A DNA stretch of 64,000 bases from Bacillota bacterium (GTDB lineage Bacteria; Bacillota; SHA-98; Ch115), in assembly GCA_013178415.1 (NCBI GenBank), contig JABLXA010000004.1:124001-188000 (forward strand), written 5' to 3'. The notes under the pieces were generated by a model. That model made no database searches and was not told the DNA's origin. It was given only the letters and a program-made list of their open reading frames with translations. Within the stretch, counting starts at the first letter, position 1. Every line of letters begins with the position of its first letter. A program made the position numbers and the translations under genes. This document shows, piece by piece, positions 1 through 8,309 of this stretch.

Positions 1-149
1 CCTGATTTCTAGATCACGAAAATTGAGCATCTCAGATCGGTTTCATGCTGGGCAGGGAGTTCGGGGTAGTCCCCCATGCCGCCATGGCAGCATGGAAGTC
101 TATCCAAAAGTATGGGCTGGCGAAAATTCCATCACTTTCTGGGCAAACA

Positions 150-583
150 TGGCGAAATCCTCGCCAGCTCAAATCAGGGGTGGCGTGTTTTTAGGCAGGA
201 TCTGTGTGAAGATGGCGAGGATTTCGGCAGCCTCCTCTCAGAGGTGGCGAAATAGTCGTCAGGTCGGGGCGATTCTGGGAGATCTTGGGTAGATTTTACC
301 TACAGGTGGCTGAAATCTCGTCAGGTCTTGTCGAGAGGTGGCGGCAATGCCGCCAGTCTTCGTTCCCGGATGGCGAAATCTTCGCCACCTCATGTCCAAA
401 TTGGAAGATTCAAGGAGGTGATTATCCAGTATAATACAGTTTATGGTATATATTGGGCCAGGGTGACGATATTTCGATCAGGCTGAAGGCAAGACTGGCG
501 ATATTCTGGCCAGGATGAGGGCAGAGCTGGCGATGGTTTCGCCATTTGCCAGTCTGCGTTCAGGGGTGACGCCATATTCGTCA
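150..583. repeat. 32-bp-period array of 17-bp imperfect palindromes (family 1, first copy)
   Basis: About ten 17-bp units begin at 150, 181, 213, 245, 307, 339, 371, 464, 496, 528 and 567. Examples are TGGCGAAATCTTCGCCA (371), TGGCGGCAATGCCGCCA (339) and TGACGCCATATTCGTCA (567). Neighbours lie 31-32 bp apart or near multiples of that, so each repeat is a 17-bp palindrome plus a roughly 15-bp spacer that often begins GG. The arms stay complementary while changing (TGGCG/CGCCA, TGACG/CGTCA). The rest of 1-867 holds no convincing gene. A second array of the same family lies at 17756-18046. Function unknown. Confidence 0.85.
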
Positions 584-867
584 TCTATCTCGATGTTTTT
601 AAACTAGCTTCTGTGATAATCTTGTCGCACCAGGCGGCTAGCAGCGCGGCGCAAAGAAATATTTTACTAGTGAATTCATCTTCTCGGTCACAAAGAAGTT
701 ATGCGCCCAGAATCGCCTGGGACCCAGAATCGGCTGCGGCCTAGAATTGCCCCGGGCTCGGAATTGCCGTTGGCCCAGAATTGCCCTGGCATTGGACGCG
801 ATGCTATGGATTTGGTATAGTAAATACAGGTGATGGATGTCCATATAATGTGGCATGGCGCTGCACG

Positions 868-3786
868 ATGTGGAAATCCGGCAATAGTACGGGGGCGATT
901 TTGTTGGGAGATCATGAACACAGAGGCAAGGTTATCATAATCGATGGGAATTCTCTTCTTCATCGGGCCTTTTACGCTCTTCCCCCATTGACAACTTCCT
1001 CCGGAGAGCATACAAACGCAGTATTTGGCTTTACCAATATGCTCTTCCGGTTGCTGGACGAGGAAAGGCCGGATCTTCTGGCGGTTGCCTTTGATAGACC
1101 AGCACCCACATTCCGCCATGTCGCCTATGAGGATTATAAAGCCAATCGCAAGAAGATGCCTGACGAGCTGGCTTCCCAGGTGCCCCTCGCAAAGCAAGTA
1201 GTAGAGGCCCTCGGCGTCCCCATATTCGAAATCGATGGATACGAGGCTGACGATGTAATTGGGACCATCAGTAAGCTTGCCGAGGAGCAGGGCTATGATG
1301 TGATGATAGTAACAGGCGATCGCGATGCCTTTCAGCTCATTTCCCCCCATGTCAAAGTTATGATCACCAGGAAAGGCATAAAAGACATCGAGGTATTCGA
1401 TGAGGATCAGGTAAAGGAGAAATATGGCATCGCCCCATCCCAGGTGGTAGATATCAAATCACTGGCTGGGGATGCTTCTGACAATATTCCGGGAGTTCAT
1501 GGAATCGGCGAGAAGACAGCCCATGAGCTTATAGCGACATTCGGTTCTCTGGAGAATCTGCTTTCCAACCTGGATAAGGTCTCGAAGAAAAGGGTCAGGG
1601 AATTGCTTGAGCAGGGTAGTGATTCAGCGATTCTCTCCAAACAGCTGGCTACAATCGACCGCGAGGTCCCAATTAAGGTAGACTTATCTGCCTGCAAGAT
1701 TGGCACGCCGGACTCGACCCGGTTGGCGGAGCTTTTCAGACGATTGGAGTTCAAATCCTTGCTGCGGCGGATCGGCCCGACTCCGTTGCAGGAACAGGCC
1801 AAAGGCTCGGAGCATACTACTGCTGCAGCCGCCGGGAGTGCCCGGACCCAGGCTGAGGACATCTGGAGCCCTACTGAGGCCGCCCAGGGTCCGGCTGAGG
1901 TCGTTCAGGGCCCGGCTGAAGGTGCGCGGAGTTCGGCTTCCGCGGAAGATTTCCTTGAGCTTCCCTATGAGGCTGAATGTGTTGTAACCGGTGAGCAGCT
2001 CAAGAAGGTCATATGTGAGATCCTGTCTGCAGGAATATGCGCCTTCGAGGCCATCAGAGGGCGAGGGAAACCTGTCGAAGCTCCGTTCATCGGGATAGGC
2101 TTTGCCCTCCCAGATGGTCACACGTATTACGTACCTCTTGGCCATTACTATGAAGGCGCTCCCGGTCTTCCTGAGGGAGAGGCTCTCACGTTGTTGAAGC
2201 CTGTCCTTGAGAATCCTGAATGCAAGAAGATCGTTCATGATGGGAAGCCCGGCATCACCATGCTTCTCAGGCGCGGAGTCAAGGTGCGCGGTCTTCAGAT
2301 GGACGCCATGGTTGCGGCATATCTGCTAAATCCAGAGGCAGGGGAGATGAATCTCCAGGATCTATGCAGAAAATACTTGGGTTTTGAACTTCGGCCCCCA
2401 GATGCCCCATCTGGATCTTCGCAAAGCCGCCTTATCGACCTTGACCTGGGGATGTGCGGGGCGGACGAGATGGCAAAATCTGTTGGGCATCGGCTGGCAG
2501 CGCTCATGAAGCTATCCCATGAGTTGGAAAACCTGATTCATCACGATGGTATGGACACCCTTCTACGTGAGGTGGAAGTTCCCCTGGTGAGCGTATTGGC
2601 TGAGATGGAGGCTTCAGGGGTAAGCATCGACGAGAATGCGCTGAAGGATGTCTCATCTGAGTTGGGTCTGCGGATTTCGCAAATAGCCCAGGATATCTAT
2701 GACCTCGCGGGCGAGGAATTCAATATAAATTCCACGAAGCAGCTTGGCGCCATTCTATTTGATAAGCTCAAGTTGCCGCCGGTCCGTAAGACCAAGACAG
2801 GGTATTCTACCGACGCGGAGGTGCTGGAAGCGCTAGCTGAATATCATGTTATAGCTGCACGGATCCTGGAATATAGGGAACTCGTGAAGTTGAAGTCCAC
2901 TTATGCTGATGCCCTGTCTCACCTTGTGAATCCTGTAACAAAGAGGATTCATACAACGTTTCATCAGACTATTACTGCTACCGGGAGGCTGTCTAGCAGC
3001 GATCCGAACCTGCAGAACATCCCGGTTAGGAGTGAGGAAGGAAGGAGAATCCGTAGAGTTTTCGTTCCAGGGCGAGAGGGATGGAAGATCCTGAGCGCTG
3101 ATTATTCTCAGATCGAGTTGAGGATCCTGGCTCATTTCTCACAGGATGAGGAATTGATCCGCGCTTTCAATAATGACGAGGATATCCATACGGCCACTGC
3201 AGCAAGCGTATTCGGAGTGGACCCTGATTCAGTGACTTCCGCTATGCGTTCCAGGGCCAAGGCTGTCAATTTCGGAATCGTATACGGAATAACAGACTAT
3301 GGACTGGCCAGGGGGATCGGTCTTTCAAGGAAAGACGCGCGGGATTTCATCGACAGATACTTTGCCCATTATAAGGGCGTCAAGGAATATCTGGACAGGG
3401 CGATCGTTGATGCCAGGAGTCTAGGATATGTCACGACTTTGATGGGACGCAGGAGATATCTCCCCGATCTGAACAGCAGCCGTGCTCCGGTAAGAAGATT
3501 TGCGGAACGCACCGCGATGAATACCCCAATACAGGGAACTGCCGCTGATATCATCAAACTTGCGATGGTGAGGATAGCAAAGGAACTATCAAAGGGAAGA
3601 TTCAAGACCATGATGATCCTGCAAGTGCATGACGAACTGGTATTCGAGAGCCCGGATGAGGAAGTGCTGGAGATCGCGCGAATGGTGAAACGAATCATGG
3701 AGAATGTGGTGCCCCTTGCAGTGCCTCTCAAGGTGGATGTAAAGGCGGGTCCGAATTGGCTGGATACCGGCCCGGTCAACCTGTAA
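868..3786 (+). CDS. polA: DNA polymerase I
   Basis: About 972 residues, the usual length for full Pol I. It fills gaps and removes RNA primers in replication and repair. An N-terminal 5'-3' exonuclease/FEN domain (about residues 15-310, opening with IIIDGNSLLHRAFYALPPL) is followed by a low-complexity linker with GPAE repeats, a 3'-5' exonuclease-like domain and the polymerase domain. Polymerase motifs are A (DYSQIELRILAHF, about 745), B (RSRAKAVNFGIVYG, about 795) and C (VHDELVFE, about 920). The proofreading motif that is FDTET in E. coli reads FEAIR here, so proofreading is probably lost, as in Bacillus-type enzymes. The start is uncertain: ATG 868 and TTG 901/904 are in frame and none has a strong ribosome binding site; an upstream TTG at 781 lies in repeat-flanking DNA. 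Confidence 0.96.
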   Translation: MWKSGNSTGAILLGDHEHRGKVIIIDGNSLLHRAFYALPPLTTSSGEHTNAVFGFTNMLFRLLDEERPDLLAVAFDRPAPTFRHVAYEDYKANRKKMPDELASQVPLAKQVVEALGVPIFEIDGYEADDVIGTISKLAEEQGYDVMIVTGDRDAFQLISPHVKVMITRKGIKDIEVFDEDQVKEKYGIAPSQVVDIKSLAGDASDNIPGVHGIGEKTAHELIATFGSLENLLSNLDKVSKKRVRELLEQGSDSAILSKQLATIDREVPIKVDLSACKIGTPDSTRLAELFRRLEFKSLLRRIGPTPLQEQAKGSEHTTAAAAGSARTQAEDIWSPTEAAQGPAEVVQGPAEGARSSASAEDFLELPYEAECVVTGEQLKKVICEILSAGICAFEAIRGRGKPVEAPFIGIGFALPDGHTYYVPLGHYYEGAPGLPEGEALTLLKPVLENPECKKIVHDGKPGITMLLRRGVKVRGLQMDAMVAAYLLNPEAGEMNLQDLCRKYLGFELRPPDAPSGSSQSRLIDLDLGMCGADEMAKSVGHRLAALMKLSHELENLIHHDGMDTLLREVEVPLVSVLAEMEASGVSIDENALKDVSSELGLRISQIAQDIYDLAGEEFNINSTKQLGAILFDKLKLPPVRKTKTGYSTDAEVLEALAEYHVIAARILEYRELVKLKSTYADALSHLVNPVTKRIHTTFHQTITATGRLSSSDPNLQNIPVRSEEGRRIRRVFVPGREGWKILSADYSQIELRILAHFSQDEELIRAFNNDEDIHTATAASVFGVDPDSVTSAMRSRAKAVNFGIVYGITDYGLARGIGLSRKDARDFIDRYFAHYKGVKEYLDRAIVDARSLGYVTTLMGRRRYLPDLNSSRAPVRRFAERTAMNTPIQGTAADIIKLAMVRIAKELSKGRFKTMMILQVHDELVFESPDEEVLEIARMVKRIMENVVPLAVPLKVDVKAGPNWLDTGPVNL

Positions 3787-3959
3787 TTCCAATGGTGTGA
3801 GCTTCCTGTTCCGTTGATGCATATGACGCGATATGGGCGAGCCTCCTGGCATTCCTGTAAAAAAACGAGCTTTGTGGCGAAAAATTGCCAGAGAGTGCGT
3901 ATTGGTAAGATAATACGTTTCAATGGGGCTGGAACTTCTAGCGCAAGATTGATATAATT

Positions 3960-4163
3960 ACAATGTGTTTAGGCCTCATGCTTGCATATTCGGCATGGGC
4001 TGTAAGCTAAGCAGCGAGATGTTAAAATGGAGTCTCTGGAGCAGGCGATTGTTTGGGGCATCCACGCGAATCGGGAATGACTCAAGCAGTGGGGCCGGGC
4101 CTTGATGGCAGCGGATGAGCCCGCGGGACCAAGCGCTTTGACACTTGGTTCCCGGGCTTTTTT
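3960..4163 (+). promoter_or_regulatory. structured leader of the CDF transporter, candidate NiCo riboswitch
   Basis: Between polA and the transporter lies a GC-rich leader preceded by a TATAAT-like hexamer at 3953-3958. It contains GAGCAGGC, a CGATT/AATCG pairing, a TCAAG/CTTGA pairing around GGGGCCGGGC, then GCAGCGG and GGGAC. These elements resemble the conserved blocks of the NiCo (czcD) riboswitch, a class that controls cation-diffusion-facilitator genes. GGGAC lies inside the 5' strand of the terminator at 4118-4163, as expected for an attenuator. I could not draw a convincing P1 helix, so the class is tentative; a metal-responsive attenuator is the safer reading. Confidence 0.4.
4118..4163 (+). 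terminator. intrinsic terminator in the CDF leader
   Basis: AGCCCGCGGGACCAAG pairs with CTTGGTTCCCGGGCT (one bulge, one mismatch), followed by a run of six T. It ends 44 bp before the transporter start, so it can act as an attenuator, or as the polA terminator. Confidence 0.85.
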
Positions 4164-4207
4164 GTACTATAAGATGGGCTGCCGGGAACAATAGAGGGGG
4201 AACTCAT

Positions 4208-5182
4208 ATGAGCATTACTGGTTATCTTCTAAAGAAATTCATAGGTGGATTTGAGCCCGGCCGAGCCAATGATGGGAACCATGACATAGCCCAGGTACAC
4301 AGAGTGAGGGCGAAAGTGGCATTCCTTGAAGCGTGGGTCAGCATAATTGGGAATGTGTTGCTTGCCGCTTTCAAGATTACCTTCGGTATTCTGTTGAATA
4401 GTATTTCCTTGATGGCTGATGCGGTTCACACAGCCTCCGACGTGATCACATCCATCATTGTGCTGGTTGGGTTCAAGGCCGCTGAGGTTCCGGCTGATAA
4501 GGAACACCCATATGGGCATGGCAGGATTGAGCCGATAGCAACGCTCATCATCGCCGTGCTCCTGGCTATAGTAGGGATTGAGTTCATGGTAAGTTCGGTA
4601 GGGCGTCTCCTCAAGGGGGCTTTAGTGGAGGGAAGCTTAACCATCGCGGCCATCTTGCTGGTAACGGCTGTGTTCAAGGAGTGGATGGCCCGCTTTTCCG
4701 TTGGCCTTGGCAGGATGATCCAGGCCCCGGCCCTCATAGCTGACGCCTGGCATCACCGCACTGATGCCATCGCTACTGCCATGGTGGCTATCGCGATGAT
4801 TGGAAGCCTAGTGGGCTACCATCAAATCGATGCTTTTTTGGGGATAGCCGTTTCCCTTCTCATAATCTACACGGGATATGGTCTCGGCAGGTCAGCAGTG
4901 AGCACCCTGATCGGAGAGGCCCCGCCGCAGGAATTCATCGATGAGGTCTCCAAGATCGCTAAGTCAGTAAAGGGTGTCAAGAGTCTTCATAAGGTGAGTG
5001 TGCATGACTATGGGGCCGGGCGGAGGATAGTTTCTCTCCATATCCAGGTGGATGAGTCTATGTCTGTGGCCAAATCCCACGAGATCGCCAATAAGGTGGA
5101 AGAGTTGATAGCCAATGATCTCGCCGCCTCTGCCACTGTTCATGTAGAACCCCCGGTAGAATCAATTTCCGGCGCAGTTTGA
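4208..5182 (+). CDS. cation diffusion facilitator (CDF) metal efflux transporter
   Basis: 324 residues, typical of bacterial CDF proteins, which export divalent metals (Zn, Co, Ni, Fe, Mn or Cd) in exchange for protons. The ATG at 4208 has an AGGGGG ribosome binding site. Hydrophobic segments span about residues 40-210. The metal-site signatures SLMADAVHTASD (TM2), HPYGHGRIE (TM2-3 loop) and DAWHHRTDA (TM5) are visible, followed by the cytoplasmic ferredoxin-like domain (SLHIQVDESM... to VHVEPP). TM5 reads DxxHH rather than the HxxxD of zinc-type ZitB/YiiP, so specificity cannot be assigned with confidence. The upstream terminator-bearing leader suggests metal-dependent attenuation. Confidence 0.9.
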   Translation: MSITGYLLKKFIGGFEPGRANDGNHDIAQVHRVRAKVAFLEAWVSIIGNVLLAAFKITFGILLNSISLMADAVHTASDVITSIIVLVGFKAAEVPADKEHPYGHGRIEPIATLIIAVLLAIVGIEFMVSSVGRLLKGALVEGSLTIAAILLVTAVFKEWMARFSVGLGRMIQAPALIADAWHHRTDAIATAMVAIAMIGSLVGYHQIDAFLGIAVSLLIIYTGYGLGRSAVSTLIGEAPPQEFIDEVSKIAKSVKGVKSLHKVSVHDYGAGRRIVSLHIQVDESMSVAKSHEIANKVEELIANDLAASATVHVEPPVESISGAV

Positions 5183-5638
5183 ATATACTTTGCCATGGGG
5201 ACCTTTATGCCATGTGAACATTGATTATGGACTTGGGCATTGATTATCGAGAGGAATCTACCCTAATCGTGGCTTGCCAGGGAAACGCTGAATCGCATAA
5301 AATATTCCCTGGGTATGGAGGAAAATGCGGGGATGTGTAGAATAAATATCCACGTGATGGCTATGTAGTAAATAAAGGTAACCTTTGAGATTCCCTTTAG
5401 CCCTGTAGCGGGAAAGGAGGTGAAGACCCTGTAGGTCTACAGGAGCTAAGCTAAAAGATAGAACTACGGACCAGACTTCGATCTCTTTTCGTTGCATACG
5501 ATGCTGTAGTGAATCTGCAAAAGGGTGTCAACGCGGATTGAAGATCACGAGGAAACAAGGCGACTCGATGATGTCTTCTCCCGCAAGATGCCCACATTTA
5601 CCACAGGAATCAAAAATAAACCTTAAGGGGGAAGATCA
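5183..5638 (+). other. long leader of the barrel-protein gene, no gene seen
   Basis: 456 bp without a convincing gene. It contains an almost ideal Shine-Dalgarno sequence, AAAGGAGGTGA at 5413-5423, with no plausible open frame behind it (a GTG there reads only four codons before TAG). It is followed by the short inverted repeat CCTGTAG/CTACAGG at 5429-5443, probably part of a structured 5' untranslated region. The last 12 bp carry the AAGGGGGAAG binding site of the next gene. Confidence 0.5.
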
Positions 5639-7567
5639 ATGAGAAAACTGCTTGTAGTGCTTGCCAGCATGGCTCTCATCCTGGGGCTGGCGCTGCCGAC
5701 GATGGCGGCCTCGCTCAAGGTCAGCGGTACGTATGAATTTACTGCCGCGTATGAAAACGGAGAGTTGGAGACGGCCGATGGTACGAAAACCACCAACTTC
5801 TTCGATTTCTCAACTCTGAAGCTCACTCTGGACTATGGCGAAGGCGATTCACTCATGGTTGCGCATCTGCCGTTGAAGCTGACGGCGGCTACAGTAGTGG
5901 CGTCAGATGGTAGTAGCAGCAATCCTGTGAAGGTCGCCCTTGCGGACAAGTACTGGTTCGCGTTCAATGGCGATCCTCTGAAGCTCAGCCTGAGCAATGT
6001 GGATCCCAAGAGCGATTCACCCTATGCGTTCCAGAGCTTCGGCGATCCTCTGGGGCTCGTGAAGACCGTCGACGGCGCGACCCACACGTTCAAGGCCGTC
6101 GGGACGCCGTTTGGCGTTGGCGTGACGGGGTATGTGGTTGACTATAATAAGGATGATAGTACCACTCCCGATGATGCAGGGCAATATAAAGATGGGGCAG
6201 ATATCGAGTATGAGTTGCTTCGTCTGACCTATGGTCTGCCCGGCGGGTATACCCTGGGAGCTATCTATGGGCTAGAAGCGACAGCGAATAACCCTGTGGG
6301 CACCCGTGAGACTGGTAGCCAGCTTGCGGCTCAGGACGAGACTTATATTCGTAACCTCGCTCTCGATCTCACCGGTCCGCTGCCAGTGTCTGAGAAGGCT
6401 ACCTTGACGGCAGCCGCCGCGCGGAGCCAGAAGAAGATAACTGGCGGGGATTGGACTGACGACGCGAATGCCTTCCTGCTCAGCGTGAAGGATATCAACC
6501 TTGGCGCCTTCACGGTGGCTGGTGACATAAGGGCTGTTGACAAGCAATTCGAGGCGGTTGCTCCTGATGCTGATACCAGCGACGTGAAAACCTTCAGTGG
6601 TCAGAAGCAGTTCAAGGGCAGTGTCAGTACCCCGCTCAATCTGGGTGGCAAGGAAGTAACGCTGACAGTGACCGATGATTATCGGACCAACTATGATGTC
6701 AACTATCCGGCTATCGATCCTTCTAATCAGGTAACTGCCGAGGCGGTGTTTAAACCCACAGAGAAGGTTACAACCACGGTCGGTGGGTCATACAAGAGCT
6801 ATTTTGATGATGTCAATGCGATTCCTGACAATGACGAAGGAGACTATACTCGCAGTGTGTATGGCAAAGTCGAGTACAAGATGAGCGATGCCATAAAAGT
6901 CACTGGCGAAGCCAGGCATACTGGCGCGGAGAAACTTGCCGTGGAGGGCAGCGGCGTGAAGCTCTCGGGTTCCGTGGAGGCAACTCCTATACCAGGTGTG
7001 AAGGCGAACGCTGACGCATCATATGCCACAGGTGAATATGACTTTGCGAATTCGGTGCCGCTGGCTGAAACCCAGACGAGGACGACCGGCCATCTCTACG
7101 TTGAGGCAAAGCAGTCATTCCAGCCCGGCTCTGTCAAGGGCGTGGATGTGGTGCTTGCCTCCGGAGCCAGCCTTGATAGCACGCGCGGGCCATACATAGT
7201 CGGCTATGGTGAAGGCAAGGTCAATCTCGACGATCGTCTGTCAACAAAGACAGCCCTTCTCTATGGCAAGACTGAGGATCATACTGACTTGACCAAGATC
7301 CTATATACCGGAGTCGACTATAATCTCTCGACCAATAGCACAGTGTCAGTCGGGTATAGCAACAAGAACGACGTCGGCAATATTTACGCGGCATACAAGG
7401 TAAAACTCGGCGCGAGCACAATGACGGTGAGCTATGGTGAGACCCGACTCGGCGATCCTTGCACTGGTGACTATGATAAGGATAAGCCGTGGGCCTGGCT
7501 CTGCACCATCAGCGGTGAGGGAACTAGGTATGGCTTCTACAAGCTCTCCGTTAGCATCCCGTTCTAA
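5639..7567 (+). CDS. putative outer-membrane beta-barrel (porin-like) protein
   Basis: 642 residues. A clear signal peptide (MRKLLVVLASMALILGLALP, cleavage after TMAA, about residue 24) precedes a sequence rich in alternating polar/hydrophobic strands and Gly/Asp/Thr turns, without cysteines until the last strands. The protein ends YKLSVSIPF: a terminal phenylalanine at the end of an amphipathic strand is the recognition signal for beta-barrel assembly in outer membranes. No S-layer homology (SLH) motif is seen. The best reading is an outer-membrane channel of a diderm Firmicute; a secreted S-layer-type protein is the alternative. It is monocistronic, with a long leader and a strong terminator behind it. 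Confidence 0.65.
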   Translation: MRKLLVVLASMALILGLALPTMAASLKVSGTYEFTAAYENGELETADGTKTTNFFDFSTLKLTLDYGEGDSLMVAHLPLKLTAATVVASDGSSSNPVKVALADKYWFAFNGDPLKLSLSNVDPKSDSPYAFQSFGDPLGLVKTVDGATHTFKAVGTPFGVGVTGYVVDYNKDDSTTPDDAGQYKDGADIEYELLRLTYGLPGGYTLGAIYGLEATANNPVGTRETGSQLAAQDETYIRNLALDLTGPLPVSEKATLTAAAARSQKKITGGDWTDDANAFLLSVKDINLGAFTVAGDIRAVDKQFEAVAPDADTSDVKTFSGQKQFKGSVSTPLNLGGKEVTLTVTDDYRTNYDVNYPAIDPSNQVTAEAVFKPTEKVTTTVGGSYKSYFDDVNAIPDNDEGDYTRSVYGKVEYKMSDAIKVTGEARHTGAEKLAVEGSGVKLSGSVEATPIPGVKANADASYATGEYDFANSVPLAETQTRTTGHLYVEAKQSFQPGSVKGVDVVLASGASLDSTRGPYIVGYGEGKVNLDDRLSTKTALLYGKTEDHTDLTKILYTGVDYNLSTNSTVSVGYSNKNDVGNIYAAYKVKLGASTMTVSYGETRLGDPCTGDYDKDKPWAWLCTISGEGTRYGFYKLSVSIPF

Positions 7568-7650
7568 TAATGCTGATGCCTGATGGAGGGCCCGGCTGAT
7601 GGTATAGCGGCGACGCCGCCACCAGGAAGCCTGACTAGGAAGGATGAAGG

Positions 7651-7682
7651 AACCCGGGATTCGTTTGAGTCCCGGGTTTTCG
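7651..7682 (+). terminator. intrinsic terminator after the barrel-protein gene
   Basis: AACCCGGGA and TCCCGGGTTTT form a 9-bp stem with a 10-base loop, ending in T residues. Confidence 0.9.
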
Positions 7683-8309
7683 ATTTCCACCGTTCCACAT
7701 ATAACTCCAGAGATATGTTTTGCCCCTCGATGGCTAGCCGCTGGCCATTTGCCTGCAACGGGGCATCCCACCGGATATCCCATTCTTACATAGAAGAGTT
7801 GCTGATTGTCTATCTTTCATACAGATTTAGACAAGAGGTGTCGATCAAATGGATAGGCATCAGTTGGGTCTGTCTATTTAATGGACACCAATGCTACTGC
7901 AGCATGTGGTCCGTCCCGCAAAGAGCAGGTTGGTCTATGATATGGATAGGGCGTATTGCAACGATGGATGGTCGTATTGCCAAGAGACGCGGGTGTCTGG
8001 ACAGACCTCCATGCCGCTGCGCTGCGCCATCAGAAGGGCGAAAACCCCCGAGGGGGGCGCCGCTATTTTCTGGATAGCATCAGGCGCGCTGTGGCTGGCG
8101 GCGAATGTTCTTTACTGACCGTCCAATATGATGGAAACAGGGCGGCTATAGGGCTATCTATGGCCGGACAGTCATGTGGAGCTATTGAATTCTGACACGA
8201 GGAAGGAAACAGATCCCTGGGGGCCGAAATCATCTAAATGTGGGTCCATGGGGATCGGACCTGGCGCCGTGGTGGATCGAAATCCTACTCGGAAGGGAGC
8301 GGGAAACAG
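7683..8309. repeat. intergenic region with a short 32-bp-period array (family 5)
   Basis: No gene is supported here. Three units start at 7807, 7839 and 7871, exactly 32 bp apart, each opening TGTC(T/G)AT; the first is dyad-symmetric (GTCTA at 7808-7812, TAGAC at 7828-7832). Further degenerate units may continue to about 7990. From 8010 to 8075 an element shares CCATGCCGCTGCG and CCGCTATTTT with the hairpin at 40506-40541, suggesting a dispersed small repeat. Confidence 0.55.

Noticed and set aside
23-292. 89-codon open frame across the first array
   Set aside because: It spans repeat units, has no ribosome binding site and its translation is repeat-derived.
150-583. CRISPR array
   Set aside because: The repeats are short (17 bp), degenerate and palindromic, the spacers are about 15 bp and partly related to each other, and no cas gene is in the window.
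781-867. N-terminal extension of PolA from TTG 781
   Set aside because: The added residues (Trp- and Cys-rich) do not resemble Pol I, and the region is non-coding in character.
3960-4163. T-box leader
   Set aside because: No GGTGG-type antiterminator block, and the downstream gene is a metal transporter.
7583-8118. Overlapping frames after the barrel gene
   Set aside because: They run through the terminator and a 32-bp array, lack binding sites and show no protein-like pattern.
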